64,000 bases of DNA from Zoogloeaceae bacterium (GCA_024235675.1 JACKLZ010000002.1:866001-930000), one strand, 5' to 3'; shown: positions 43,213-62,690, counted from the stretch's first letter. Notes: generated by a model not told the origin, from the sequence alone. Translations and numbers: made by a program.

Positions 43213-43832
43213 TGCCACACCTCCTGCATCTTCGCCAGCGCACCCTTGGTCACAACGACCTGCGGGAAACGCACCAGCGACACCGGATCCGCTTCGGAAA
43301 CCTCAAGCACCAGCACGTCGCGCAGATTGCGCGACGCCAGGAAGAGGTTCTCGCTCAGCTCGTCGGTAATCACAAGAACCGAATCCACAAAACCCATGCC
43401 CTTCAGTTTTTCGGCGACCAGGCGCGTCTTCGGTGCGTCGAGAGCAAAATCCTCAACCACGGAAATACGGCCTTCGCGAGCCAACTGGGACAGAATCGAC
43501 GCCAGACCGGCGCGATACATCTTGCGGTTAACCTTGTGCGAGAAGTTCTCGTCGGGCGAGTTCGGGAAAATCCGACCACCTCCGCGCCACAGCGGGCTCG
43601 ACGCCATACCGGCACGAGCACGGCCCGTACCTTTCTGACGCCACGGCTTCCGAGTCGACTTAGCGATCTCGGAGCGCCCTTTCTGCGCACGGTTACCCGA
43701 ACGGGCATTGGCCTGATAAGCCACAACGACCTGATGAATCAGTGCCTCGTTGTACTCACGACCAAACAGGACATCAGACACCTGAACTGTTTCGGCAGCC
43801 TGACCCTGCTCATTAAGAAGCTTAAGTTCCAT
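43209..43832 (-). CDS. rplD: 50S ribosomal protein L4
   Basis: 207 aa, with the conserved extended loop STRKPWRQKGTGRARAGMASSPLWRGGGRIF. In enterobacteria L4 represses the S10 operon. One-base overlap with rplC. Confidence 0.98.
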   Translation of the reverse strand: MELKLLNEQGQAAETVQVSDVLFGREYNEALIHQVVVAYQANARSGNRAQKGRSEIAKSTRKPWRQKGTGRARAGMASSPLWRGGGRIFPNSPDENFSHKVNRKMYRAGLASILSQLAREGRISVVEDFALDAPKTRLVAEKLKGMGFVDSVLVITDELSENLFLASRNLRDVLVLEVSEADPVSLVRFPQVVVTKGALAKMQEVWQ

Positions 43833-44473
43833 TACGCCCCCTTGACCGCCGGCCGAACAACCACATCACCGCCCCGAGCACCGGGAACAGCACCTTTCAC
43901 CAGCAGCAGCTGACGCTCGGCATCCACACGAATCACTTCCAGATTCTGCATGGTGCGCTGAACGGCGCCCATGTGACCCGCCATGCGCTTACCCGGAAGC
44001 ACGCGGCCCGGATCCTGCGCCTGACCAATCGAACCGGCCGAGTTGTGCGACAGCGAGTTACCGTGGGAAGCACGGTTGGAAGAGAAGTTGTGACGCTTGA
44101 TCGCGCCAGCAAAACCCTTACCGATGGACGTGCCGACGATATCGACCTTCTGGCCAACACCGAAAATATCTACGCTCAGCGCATCACCCGGCTTAACGCC
44201 TTCGAGCGCCGACGCATCGACACGGAATTCCTGAAGTAGCCAGCTGGCTTCAACACCAGCCTTGGCAAGGTGACCCGCGAGCGGTTTGCCCACCCGGCTA
44301 GCGCGACGCTTGCCGAAGGCAACCTGGACGGCCGTATAGCCGTCGGTCTCAGCGGTCTTGATCTGGCTAACGCGGTTGTCGGACATGTCAAGCACAGTCA
44401 CCGGGATGGTTTGACCATCGTCGGTGAATATGCGAGTCATCCCGACCTTGCGACCTACAAGGCCTAGACTCAT
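43832..44473 (-). CDS. rplC: 50S ribosomal protein L3
   Basis: 213 aa, MSLGLVGRKVGMTRIFTDDGQTIPVTVL, with the loop HNFSSNRASHGNSLSHN. It follows rpsJ after 109 bp containing a promoter. Confidence 0.98.
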   Translation of the reverse strand: MSLGLVGRKVGMTRIFTDDGQTIPVTVLDMSDNRVSQIKTAETDGYTAVQVAFGKRRASRVGKPLAGHLAKAGVEASWLLQEFRVDASALEGVKPGDALSVDIFGVGQKVDIVGTSIGKGFAGAIKRHNFSSNRASHGNSLSHNSAGSIGQAQDPGRVLPGKRMAGHMGAVQRTMQNLEVIRVDAERQLLLVKGAVPGARGGDVVVRPAVKGA

Positions 44474-44544
44474 TTTATTCTCCCAAATCCCGGTTGCGAT
44501 TGACCGGGGCCGTAAAGATTTTGCGCGAAAAACGCAAGGGCCGG

Positions 44545-44574
44545 ATTATACCGGCCCAGGCGCACAGAACACAA
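44545..44574 (-). promoter_or_regulatory. Promoter between rpsJ and rplC
   Basis: Minus strand TTGTGT (44574-44569), 18 bp, consensus TATAAT (44550-44545). The -10 forms the exact centre of a perfect inverted repeat GGGCCGG-N6-CCGGCCC (44538-44557). It could start transcription of the S10 group from rplC rather than rpsJ. Confidence 0.55.
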
Positions 44575-44582
44575 GCCAAGAA

Positions 44583-44894
44583 TTACTGCAACTTGATTTC
44601 CACATCGACGCCCGCGGGCAGATCGAGTTTCATCAGGGCGTCAACCGTCTTTTCCGTCGGATCAACGATATCCATCAAACGCTGATGCGTACGGATTTCG
44701 AACTGATCGCGCGACGCCTTGTTGACGTGCGGCGAACGCAGCACGTCGTAGCGTTCGATACGCGTCGGCAACGGAACCGGCCCACGAACCACAGCGCCGG
44801 TGCGCTTCGCCGTTTCGACGATTTCAAGCGCGGACTGGTCGATCAGACGATAGTCGAAGGCCTTCAGGCGGATACGGATTTTTTGGCTTTGCAT
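44583..44894 (-). CDS. rpsJ: 30S ribosomal protein S10 (NusE)
   Basis: 103 aa, MQSQKIRIRLKAFDYRLIDQSALEI. It also binds NusB and NusG in antitermination. The start at 44894 gives the standard length. It follows tufA by 55 bp, which include a GC-rich hairpin (44914-44936) without a U-tract, so read-through from tufA is likely. Confidence 0.98.
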   Translation of the reverse strand: MQSQKIRIRLKAFDYRLIDQSALEIVETAKRTGAVVRGPVPLPTRIERYDVLRSPHVNKASRDQFEIRTHQRLMDIVDPTEKTVDALMKLDLPAGVDVEIKLQ

Positions 44895-44949
44895 AATAGA
44901 TTCCAAAGAGCGAGGGCGGCACGTCGTGCGCCGCCCGGGACTGTGTTGT

Positions 44950-46140
<1,191 letters not shown>

Positions 46141-46176
46141 TGCTCAATTTCCTTGTATCTTGTCGAAAATCAGAGA

Positions 46177-48270
46177 TTACTTGCTCTTGATCACAGCTTC
46201 GGCCACGTTCTTCGGGGCTTCGCTGTAGTGCTTGAATTCCATCGAGTAGGTCGCGCGGCCCTGCGTCAGCGAACGCAGCGACGTTGCATAACCGAACATC
46301 TCGGCCAGCGGCACTTCAGCACGAATACCCTTCATGTCGCCTGCAATGTCGTCCATGCCGAGCACGATGCCGCGACGGCCTGACAGGTCGCCCATCACGT
46401 TGCCCATGAAGTCTTCCGGGGTCTCGACTTCGACCGCCATCATCGGCTCCAGGAGCACCGGATTGGCTTTGCGCATGGCGTCCTTGAACGCCATCGAACC
46501 GGCCATCTTGAACGCGTTTTCGTTCGAGTCAACATCGTGGTACGAACCGTCAAACAGCGTGACCTTGACATCCACCACCGGGAAGCCTGCCAACACACCA
46601 CTCGGCAAGGTGTCGCGAATACCGCGATCGACCGCCGGAATGTACTCGCGCGGCACCACGCCACCCTTGATGGCGTCGACGAACTCGTAGCCCTTGCCGG
46701 CTTCATTCGGCTCCAGCTTGATCCAGACGTGGCCATACTGACCGCGACCACCGGACTGTTTAACGAACTTGCCTTCCTGCTCAACCGCTGAACGCACGGC
46801 TTCGCGGTAAGCCACTTGCGGTGCGCCCACGTTGGCTTCAACGTTGAATTCGCGCTTCATGCGGTCAACGATGATCTCAAGGTGCAGTTCGCCCATACCC
46901 GAGATGATCGTCTGGCCGGACTCTTCGTCGGTACGCACACGGAAAGACGGATCTTCCTGGGCCAGACGGCTCAGTGCGATACCCATCTTTTCCTGGTCAC
47001 TCTTGGTCTTCGGCTCAACAGCGACGTGAATCACCGGGTCCGGAAACTCCATACGCTCAAGAATGACCGGCGAATCCAGCGAGCAGAGCGTTTCACCCGT
47101 CGTCACGTCCTTGAGACCCACACACGCGGCGATATCGCCAGCGCGCACTTCCTTGATCTCGATACGGTCGTTGGCGTGCATTTGCAGCAGACGGCCGATG
47201 CGCTCTTTCTTGTCCTTGATCGAGTTCAGCACGGAGTCGCCGGAATCGAGCACGCCCGAGTAAACGCGGATAAAGGTCAGCTGACCCACAAACGGGTCGG
47301 TCATCAACTTGAATGCCAGCGCCGAAAACTTCTCGTCGTCAGACGACTTGCGAATCACTTCATTGCCATCTTCATCCGTGCCCGTGATAGCCGCCACTTC
47401 AACCGGCGAAGGCATGAATTCGATGACGGCGTCCAGCATGCGCTGAACACCTTTGTTCTTGAACGCAGTACCGCACAGCATCGGCTGAATTTCGCAGGCG
47501 ATAGTGCGGCGACGCAGACCGGCAATGATTTGCGCTTCGCTCAGATCGCCGCTCTCCAGGTACTCGTTCATGAGCTCTTCGGTCGCCTCGGCAGCTGCCT
47601 CGACCATCTGCTCACGCCACTTGGCTGCCTCTTCGACCAGATTCGCGGGAATCTCCGCGTAGTCGAACTTGGTGCCTTGCGACGCCTCGTCCCAGACGAT
47701 GGCTTTCATCTTGATCAGGTCAACAACACCTTCGAAGTGCTCTTCAGCACCGATCGGCAGCACCACCGGCACCGGATTGGCCTTCAGGCGCGACTTCATC
47801 TGCGCGACAACCTTGAAGAAATCCGCACCCGAGCGATCCATCTTGTTGACGAAGGCGAGACGCGGCACGCGGTACTTGGTCGCCTGACGCCACACAGTCT
47901 CGGACTGGGGCTGCACACCACCCACCGCGCAGTAGACCATGCACGCGCCATCGAGCACCCGCATGGACCGCTCGACTTCAATGGTGAAGTCCACGTGTCC
48001 CGGAGTATCAATGATGTTGATATGGTGCTCGGGATAGCTCATGTCCATCCCTTTCCAGAAGCAGGTGGTCGCCGCAGAGGTGATCGTAATGCCACGCTCT
48101 TGCTCTTGCGCCATCCAGTCCATGGTTGCGGCGCCGTCGTGAACTTCACCAATTTTGTGGTTCACGCCGGTGTAGAAAAGAATACGCTCGGTCGTCGTTG
48201 TCTTGCCGGCGTCAATGTGAGCTGAAATACCGATATTGCGGTAGCGCTCAATAGGTGTCTTGCGAGCCAC
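46177..48270 (-). CDS. fusA: Elongation factor G
   Basis: 697-aa translocation GTPase. It starts V(M)ARKTPIERYRNIGISAHIDAGKTT from GTG at 48270, behind GGGAAGG. G3 DTPGHVDF and G4 NKMDRSGAD are present, as are domains II-V to the end. It follows rpsG across a 97-bp gap that contains a terminator-like hairpin. Confidence 0.98.
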   Translation of the reverse strand: MARKTPIERYRNIGISAHIDAGKTTTTERILFYTGVNHKIGEVHDGAATMDWMAQEQERGITITSAATTCFWKGMDMSYPEHHINIIDTPGHVDFTIEVERSMRVLDGACMVYCAVGGVQPQSETVWRQATKYRVPRLAFVNKMDRSGADFFKVVAQMKSRLKANPVPVVLPIGAEEHFEGVVDLIKMKAIVWDEASQGTKFDYAEIPANLVEEAAKWREQMVEAAAEATEELMNEYLESGDLSEAQIIAGLRRRTIACEIQPMLCGTAFKNKGVQRMLDAVIEFMPSPVEVAAITGTDEDGNEVIRKSSDDEKFSALAFKLMTDPFVGQLTFIRVYSGVLDSGDSVLNSIKDKKERIGRLLQMHANDRIEIKEVRAGDIAACVGLKDVTTGETLCSLDSPVILERMEFPDPVIHVAVEPKTKSDQEKMGIALSRLAQEDPSFRVRTDEESGQTIISGMGELHLEIIVDRMKREFNVEANVGAPQVAYREAVRSAVEQEGKFVKQSGGRGQYGHVWIKLEPNEAGKGYEFVDAIKGGVVPREYIPAVDRGIRDTLPSGVLAGFPVVDVKVTLFDGSYHDVDSNENAFKMAGSMAFKDAMRKANPVLLEPMMAVEVETPEDFMGNVMGDLSGRRGIVLGMDDIAGDMKGIRAEVPLAEMFGYATSLRSLTQGRATYSMEFKHYSEAPKNVAEAVIKSK

Positions 48271-48324
48271 GGTGGCAACCCTTCCCAATCACGCTAACGC
48301 GCAATTTTCTTTCAAGTCGATTAC

Positions 48325-48349
48325 AAAAAAACGAGCCCTGACGGGCTCG
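48325..48349 (-). terminator. Terminator-like hairpin between rpsG and fusA
   Basis: Minus strand CGAGCCC-GTCA-GGGCTCG followed directly by seven T residues (48331-48325), 19 bp after the rpsG stop. By shape it is a full intrinsic terminator inside the classical str operon, probably partial in effect. Confidence 0.82.
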
Positions 48350-48367
48350 ATCCACGTCGCATTCAGA

Positions 48368-48838
48368 TTAGAAGCGATAGTGCGAGAAGGCCTTGTTGGC
48401 CTCGGCCATGCGGTGCACTTCTTCGCGCTTCTTCATCGCTGCGCCACGACCCTCGGCCGCCTCGAGCAATTCGCCAGCGAGCCGCTGGGCCATCGACTTC
48501 TCGGCACGCTTGCGGGCCGCTTCACGCAACCAACGCATCGACAGCGCCATGCGACGCGACGGACGCACTTCAACCGGCACCTGATAGTTGGCACCACCCA
48601 CACGACGGCTCTTCACTTCGACGACCGGGCGCACGTTACCGAGCGCAGCCGTAAAGACCTCCAGCGGGTCCTTGCCAGCCTTGGACGAAATGTGATCGAA
48701 CGCACCATAGACGATGCGCTCGGCAACGGCTTTCTTGCCGGCCTGCATGATCACATTGATGAACTTGGAAACATCCTGACTACCAAACTTCGGGTCCGAC
48801 AGGACCTCACGCTTGGGTACTTCGCGACGACGCGGCAT
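48368..48838 (-). CDS. rpsG: 30S ribosomal protein S7
   Basis: 156 aa, MPRRREVPKREVLSDPKFGS, with FINVIMQAGKKAVAERIVYGAFD. The primary 16S 3'-domain binder and, in E. coli, the str-operon translational repressor. It is 33 bp after rpsL. Confidence 0.98.
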   Translation of the reverse strand: MPRRREVPKREVLSDPKFGSQDVSKFINVIMQAGKKAVAERIVYGAFDHISSKAGKDPLEVFTAALGNVRPVVEVKSRRVGGANYQVPVEVRPSRRMALSMRWLREAARKRAEKSMAQRLAGELLEAAEGRGAAMKKREEVHRMAEANKAFSHYRF

Positions 48839-48871
48839 ATCAACCCCTTCCGATTCTTATTGAGCCAACAA

Positions 48872-49249
48872 TCAAGCTTTCTTCGGGCGCTTGGCGCCGT
48901 ACTTGGAGCGCGATTGCTTCCGATCCTTAACACCCTGCAGGTCCAGCGATCCGCGGACGATGTGGTAACGCACACCCGGCAAGTCTTTTACACGACCACC
49001 ACGAATCAGGACCACGGAGTGCTCCTGGAGGTTGTGGCCTTCGCCGCCGATGTACGAAATAACCTCAAAACCGTTGGTCAGGCGAACCTTCGCAACCTTA
49101 CGCAGAGCGGAGTTCGGCTTCTTCGGCGTCGTGGTGTACACGCGAGTGCACACGCCACGCTTCTGAGGGCAGGCTTCCAGCGCCGGCACCTTGCTTTTGA
49201 GAACGGCAGATTTCCGCGGTTTGCGGACGAGCTGATTAATTGTTGGCAT
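48872..49249 (-). CDS. rpsL: 30S ribosomal protein S12
   Basis: 125 aa from MPTINQLVRKPRKS. The decoding-centre residues where streptomycin resistance arises are in the ancestral state: K43 in TTPKKPNS and K88 in GRVKDLPG. It is the first gene of the str group. Confidence 0.98.
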   Translation of the reverse strand: MPTINQLVRKPRKSAVLKSKVPALEACPQKRGVCTRVYTTTPKKPNSALRKVAKVRLTNGFEVISYIGGEGHNLQEHSVVLIRGGRVKDLPGVRYHIVRGSLDLQGVKDRKQSRSKYGAKRPKKA

Positions 49250-49265
49250 AGCTTGAGAATTTCCC

Positions 49266-49298
49266 AAAAAACCGAGGCAGCCCTTTGGGCCGCCTCGG
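49266..49298 (-). terminator. Intrinsic terminator between rpoC and rpsL
   Basis: Minus strand CCGAGGC-G-GCCC-AAA-GGGC-T-GCCTCGG followed by six T residues (49271-49266). It lies 83 bp after the rpoC stop but only 17 bp before the rpsL start and downstream of the putative rpsL promoter, so it can also attenuate str transcription. Confidence 0.85.
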
Positions 49299-49354
49299 GC
49301 GGTGTATTCCGGCTGCGACTGACTACGATTGGTCAGTCTACAAAAAGAGGCCGG

Positions 49355-49380
49355 ATTTTACCCCCGTTCGTTTTAAAAGG

Positions 49381-49384
<4 letters not shown>
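49355..49384 (-). promoter_or_regulatory. str-operon promoter (rpsL)
   Basis: Minus strand TTGACC (49384-49379), overlapping the rpoC stop codon, 18 bp, TAAAAT (49360-49355). It is followed in the leader by the hairpin GACTGAC-N8-GTCAGTC (49338-49317) and then by the terminator at 49298-49266. Confidence 0.62.
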
Positions 49385-53664
<4,280 letters not shown>

Positions 53665-53702
53665 GTGTCACTCCATCCGATTGAGCTGTGGGCTCAGTCG
53701 GC

Positions 53703-57836
<4,134 letters not shown>

Positions 57837-57928
57837 AGATGCTCCGGGTAGCGTTCAGACGTGGGAAGACAGGAGACAACAAGCCGTCAGTGACGACGTC
57901 GCTCTCTTCTGGCTTCGAAAAGTACGAA

Positions 57929-57960
57929 AGGGCTGGCGCCCATTTTCGGGTGCCAGCCCT
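57929..57960 (-). terminator. Attenuator-like hairpin between rplL and rpoB
   Basis: Minus strand AGGGCTGGC (57960-57952), inner loop CACCCGAAAATGGGC-type, GCCAGCCCT (57937-57929), followed by TTCGTACTTTTC. Strong stem with a poor U-tract, so partial termination is expected, as at the rplL-rpoB attenuator of enterobacteria. Confidence 0.68.
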
Positions 57961-57976
57961 GCCTGAGACCGGGAAA

Positions 57977-58357
57977 TTACTTGATCTCGACCTTGGCGCC
58001 AGCGTCTTCGAGCTGCTTCTTGAGGCCTTCGGCTTCAGCCTTGGCCACGCCTTCCTTGACAGCCTTCGGAGCACCGTCAACCAGGTCCTTGGCTTCTTTC
58101 AGGCCCAGGCCAGTGGCAGCGCGCACGACCTTGATGACTTCGACTTTCTTGTCGCCAACGGCGGCCAGGATCACGTCGAATTCGGTCTGCTCTTCTGCAG
58201 CGGCAGCGGCTTCACCGGCGACGGCGGGGCCGGCGACAGCAACAGCAGCGGCGGCGCTCACGCCAAACTTCTCTTCCATCTGCTTGATCAGTTCGGACAG
58301 TTCCAGAACCGACATGGACGCAACTGCGTCAAGGATTTCGTCTTTGCTAATAGCCAT
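57977..58357 (-). CDS. rplL: 50S ribosomal protein L7/L12
   Basis: 126 aa. The N-terminal dimerisation helices (MSVLELSELIKQMEEKFGV) are followed by an Ala-rich hinge and the factor-binding C-domain (KVEVIKVVRAATGLGLKEAKDLVDGAPK). Recruits translational GTPases. Confidence 0.98.
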   Translation of the reverse strand: MAISKDEILDAVASMSVLELSELIKQMEEKFGVSAAAAVAVAGPAVAGEAAAAAEEQTEFDVILAAVGDKKVEVIKVVRAATGLGLKEAKDLVDGAPKAVKEGVAKAEAEGLKKQLEDAGAKVEIK

Positions 58358-58419
58358 TTGAATTACTCCTGATTACTGAACTAACGCCGCTTCCGAAGAA
58401 CCGGCGATTACTCGTGAAA

Positions 58420-58944
58420 TTACGCAGCCTCTTTCGCGTCCCGAACCGCTGCGAGCGCACGCACGAACTTGGAAGGCACCTCGTTGAGCGTCTGGACAAA
58501 CTTGGCGATCGGCGCCTGCATCGTACCGAGCAGCTTTGCAAGCAGCTCTTCACGACTCGGCATGGTGGCCAGTGCCTTGATCCCAGCTGCGTCCATGACG
58601 TAGTTGGGCATGACACCGCCTTTAATGATCAGTTTGTCACTGGTCTTCGAAAACTCCTGCAAAACCTTGGCCGGGGCCACCGGATCTGCGGACATGCCGT
58701 AGATCAGCGGACCAACCAACTGGTCAGACAGGCCATCGAAGTGCGTGCCAGCAATGGCACGCTTCGCCAGGGTGTTCTTCAGTACGCGCAGGTAAACGCC
58801 CGACTCACGTGCCTTGGCACGCAATGCAGTGATTTGACCCACTTCGAGACCACGGTACTCAGCGACAACGATCACCTGAGCGTTCGCCACTTCGGCGGAC
58901 ACTTCGGCAACAACTGCCTTCTTACCTTCAAGATTGAGACCCAC
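58420..58944 (-). CDS. rplJ: 50S ribosomal protein L10
   Basis: 174 aa read from GTG at 58944 (V/MGLNLEGKKAVVAEVS), with GGGAG six bases upstream. The ATG at 58950 is in frame but touches that ribosome site and would not be usable. L10 carries the L7/L12 stalk and autoregulates its own leader in E. coli. Confidence 0.95.
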   Translation of the reverse strand: MGLNLEGKKAVVAEVSAEVANAQVIVVAEYRGLEVGQITALRAKARESGVYLRVLKNTLAKRAIAGTHFDGLSDQLVGPLIYGMSADPVAPAKVLQEFSKTSDKLIIKGGVMPNYVMDAAGIKALATMPSREELLAKLLGTMQAPIAKFVQTLNEVPSKFVRALAAVRDAKEAA

Positions 58945-59238
58945 GGTCATCTCCCACTGAATGGTTACGCCTTGCCCAGGCATGCTGCCCCGGGTTCGGA
59001 CTACTTGCGGCGACCGTCATTCAGGAGATCAAGAGCATCGGCATGGCCGATAATGAATCCTGATTCGGGCTTCGCCATCTACGCTGGGCCTCCGCCGCGA
59101 ACAACAGAGCGGAGATTTGAGATCGCGCCCGGACAAGCCGGACAATGATCCCCAACGGTCTTTGACAACCTGCAGCCCCTTCGGAGCTGCAGCCCAAAGA
59201 CCCGACCGCCCCTTACGGGTCGACCGGGCAAACTGGCA
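58945..59238 (-). promoter_or_regulatory. rplJ leader region (probable L10 autoregulatory site)
   Basis: 294-bp non-coding gap between rplA and rplJ, the longest in the rplK-rpoC group. It holds the hairpin CTGCAGC-N9-GCTGCAG (59170-59192) and several shorter stems. Placement and length agree with the long L10 leader known from E. coli; the protein-binding motif itself was not resolved by eye. Confidence 0.5.
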
Positions 59239-59937
59239 TCAAGCGCTGATGACGCTCGACGGCTCCACGCGCATCCCGGCACCCATGGTGCTGGAGACTG
59301 CAACGCGGCGCAGATACAAACCTTTCGACGTGGCCGGCTTAGCTTTGTTCAAGGCATCGACCAGCGCAGCAGCATTTTGCTGCAGCGATTCGACCGAGAA
59401 CGACGCACGACCGATGGTGGCGTGCACGATACCGCCCTTGTCGGCGCGATACTGAACCTGACCCGCCTTGGCGTTCTTCACGGCGGTTTCGACGTCCATC
59501 GTCACCGTACCCACTTTCGGGTTCGGCATCAGGCCGCGCGGGCCGAGAATCTGGCCCAGCTGACCGACAACGCGCATGGCGTCCGGCGTCGCGATACACA
59601 CGTCGAAGTTGAGGTTACCGGCCTTGACCTGCTCAGCCAGATCGTCGAAACCGACGACATCTGCACCAGCAGCCTTGGCCAGTTCGGCCTTGTCACCCTG
59701 TGCAAACACGGCGACACGAACGCTCTTGCCGGTACCGGCGGGCAGCACGACCGAACCACGGACCACCTGATCCGATTTACGCGGATCGATACCGAGATTC
59801 ACGGCCACATCAACCGACTCATCGAACTTGGCGCTCGCCAAATCCTTGATCAGCGCAAGCGCCTCGGCCATCGGGTACACACGATTGCGATCAACCTTGG
59901 CGCGGATCGCTTGCACGCGCTTGGAAACTTTTGCCAT
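59239..59937 (-). CDS. rplA: 50S ribosomal protein L1
   Basis: 232 aa, MAKVSKRVQAIRAKVDRNRVYPM, with ILGPRGLMPNPKVGTVT. It forms the mobile L1 stalk at the E site and in E. coli represses the L11 operon. It starts 2 bp after rplK. Confidence 0.98.
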   Translation of the reverse strand: MAKVSKRVQAIRAKVDRNRVYPMAEALALIKDLASAKFDESVDVAVNLGIDPRKSDQVVRGSVVLPAGTGKSVRVAVFAQGDKAELAKAAGADVVGFDDLAEQVKAGNLNFDVCIATPDAMRVVGQLGQILGPRGLMPNPKVGTVTMDVETAVKNAKAGQVQYRADKGGIVHATIGRASFSVESLQQNAAALVDALNKAKPATSKGLYLRRVAVSSTMGAGMRVEPSSVISA

Positions 59938-59939
59938 GA

Positions 59940-60371
59940 TCAGAGCCCCTCAACCGTCACGCCCATGCTGCGAGCCGAACCAGCAATGGTCCGCACAGCA
60001 CCCTCAAGATCCGCCGCCGTCAGGTCGGGCATCTTGGTCTTGGCAATTTCTTCGACCTGCGCGCGCGTCACGCTACCCACCTTGTCGGTGTGCGGCTTCG
60101 CGGAACCCTTCTGCAGACCGGCGGCTTTCTTGATCAGGATCGACGCCGGCGGCGTCTTCATGATGAAGGTGAAGCTCTTGTCGCTGAAGGCGGTGATCAC
60201 GACCGGAATCGGCAGTCCGACCTCAAGGCTCTGCGTGCGCGCATTGAACGCCTTGCAGAATTCCATGATGTTCAGACCGCGCTGACCCAGCGCCGGACCA
60301 ATCGGGGGGCTCGGGTTGGCCTTACCAGCCGGCACTTGCAGCTTGATGTAGCCGATGATTTTCTTAGCCAT
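59940..60371 (-). CDS. rplK: 50S ribosomal protein L11
   Basis: 143 aa, MAKKIIGYIKLQVPAGKANPSPPIGPALGQRGL. GTPase-centre protein. It lies 80 bp after nusG. Confidence 0.98.
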   Translation of the reverse strand: MAKKIIGYIKLQVPAGKANPSPPIGPALGQRGLNIMEFCKAFNARTQSLEVGLPIPVVITAFSDKSFTFIMKTPPASILIKKAAGLQKGSAKPHTDKVGSVTRAQVEEIAKTKMPDLTAADLEGAVRTIAGSARSMGVTVEGL

Positions 60372-60451
60372 GATGGCTTGCTCCTATAGTGAGTGCGAAC
60401 GCACCGGCACATGACCGGCGCTCCTCGTTCCCGCCAGCGGCGGGGTCAGGC

Positions 60452-60985
60452 TCAGGTTTTTTCGACCTGGCCAAAATCCAGTTCGACGGGTGTGCCGCGA
60501 CCAAAAATGGTCACCGACACCCGCAGCTTGCTCTTCTCGTAATTCACGTCTTCGACCGCGCCGTGGAAATCGGTAAACGGCCCTTCCTTGACGCGAACTA
60601 CTTCGCCAACCTCAAACAGAACCTTGGGACGCGGCTTCTCGACGCCCTCCTGGATCTGGCTCATGATCTTGGCGACTTCCTTCTCGGAAATCGGCGTCGG
60701 CTTGTTCCCCGTGCCACCGATAAAGCCGGTCACACGCGGCGTCGACTTGACCAGGTGCCACGTCTCCTCGTTCATTTCCATCTCGACGAGGACGTAGCCC
60801 GGGAAAAACTTGCGCTCAGAAATGCTTTTCTGACCCGCCTTCATCTCGATCACTTCTTCAACCGGCACCAACACCTGACCAAACAGATCCTGCATTTCTG
60901 CACGGTTGATGCGTTCGATCAGCGCTCGCTGAACCGATTTTTCAAAGCCCGAGTAGGCGTGCACGACATACCAGCGTTTGGGCAT
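60452..60985 (-). CDS. nusG: Transcription elongation/antitermination factor NusG
   Basis: 177 aa from MPKRWYVVHAYSGFEKSVQRAL. NGN domain (FFPGYVLVEMEMNEETWHLVKSTPRVTGFIGG) and C-terminal KOW domain (FEVGEVVRVKEGPFTDFHGAVEDV). The start lies 2 bp after the secE stop. Confidence 0.98.
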   Translation of the reverse strand: MPKRWYVVHAYSGFEKSVQRALIERINRAEMQDLFGQVLVPVEEVIEMKAGQKSISERKFFPGYVLVEMEMNEETWHLVKSTPRVTGFIGGTGNKPTPISEKEVAKIMSQIQEGVEKPRPKVLFEVGEVVRVKEGPFTDFHGAVEDVNYEKSKLRVSVTIFGRGTPVELDFGQVEKT

Positions 60986-60987
60986 AA

Positions 60988-61335
60988 TCACTTCCAGTTC
61001 AGTACGAGGTCGTATAACACCCACTCAAGGCTCTTGTCCGTGAGCCACAAGAAAAGCGCCATGGCCACCACAAACGCGAAGACGACGCCCGTCATCTGGA
61101 CCGTTTCCTTGCGGCTCGGCCAAACCACCTTCTTTGCTTCGGTCACTGTTTCCCGAACAAAAACGGCAAAACGCTGCCCCGGCTCAGTAAACCAGGCAGT
61201 CGCAGCGCCCGCAATCACGCCCGCCAAAACGGCCAGAACGCGCAGCACGAGCACCTGCTCGGAGAGCAGGTAGAATCCGGCTACGCCAGCGGCCACCAGG
61301 AGCAGCGCCAGCACAAACTTGAGCTTGTCAGCCAT
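60988..61335 (-). CDS. secE: Preprotein translocase subunit SecE
   Basis: 115 aa, with two N-terminal TM helices plus the conserved amphipathic segment RETVTEAKKVVWPSRKETVQ and a final TM helix; the three-TM form is typical of proteobacteria. It lies directly upstream of nusG and follows tRNA-Trp. Confidence 0.96.
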   Translation of the reverse strand: MADKLKFVLALLLVAAGVAGFYLLSEQVLVLRVLAVLAGVIAGAATAWFTEPGQRFAVFVRETVTEAKKVVWPSRKETVQMTGVVFAFVVAMALFLWLTDKSLEWVLYDLVLNWK

Positions 61336-61359
61336 TCGGGTCTAACAGTCCAGAAAATA

Positions 61360-61435
61360 TGGCAGGGGCAGAGGGAATCGAACCCCCAACCTTCGGTTTT
61401 GGAGACCGACGCTCTGCCAGTTGAGCTATACCCCT
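61360..61435 (-). tRNA. tRNA-Trp (CCA)
   Basis: 76 nt with encoded 3' CCA. Acceptor stem AGGGGTA/TGCCCCT; anticodon loop CTCCAAA giving CCA; T arm GGTTCGATTC. It lies between tufB and secE. Confidence 0.96.
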
Positions 61436-61499
61436 GCAGCAGAGACTACAGGGCGCCGCAACATCGCAGCGCCCATCGGAAACAACACTCAGCCAGCGA

Positions 61500-62690
<1,191 letters not shown>

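Noticed and set aside
44895..44949. Terminator between tufA and rpsJ
   Set aside because: The hairpin GGGCGGC/GCCGCCC at 44914-44936 lacks any following U-tract on the minus strand.
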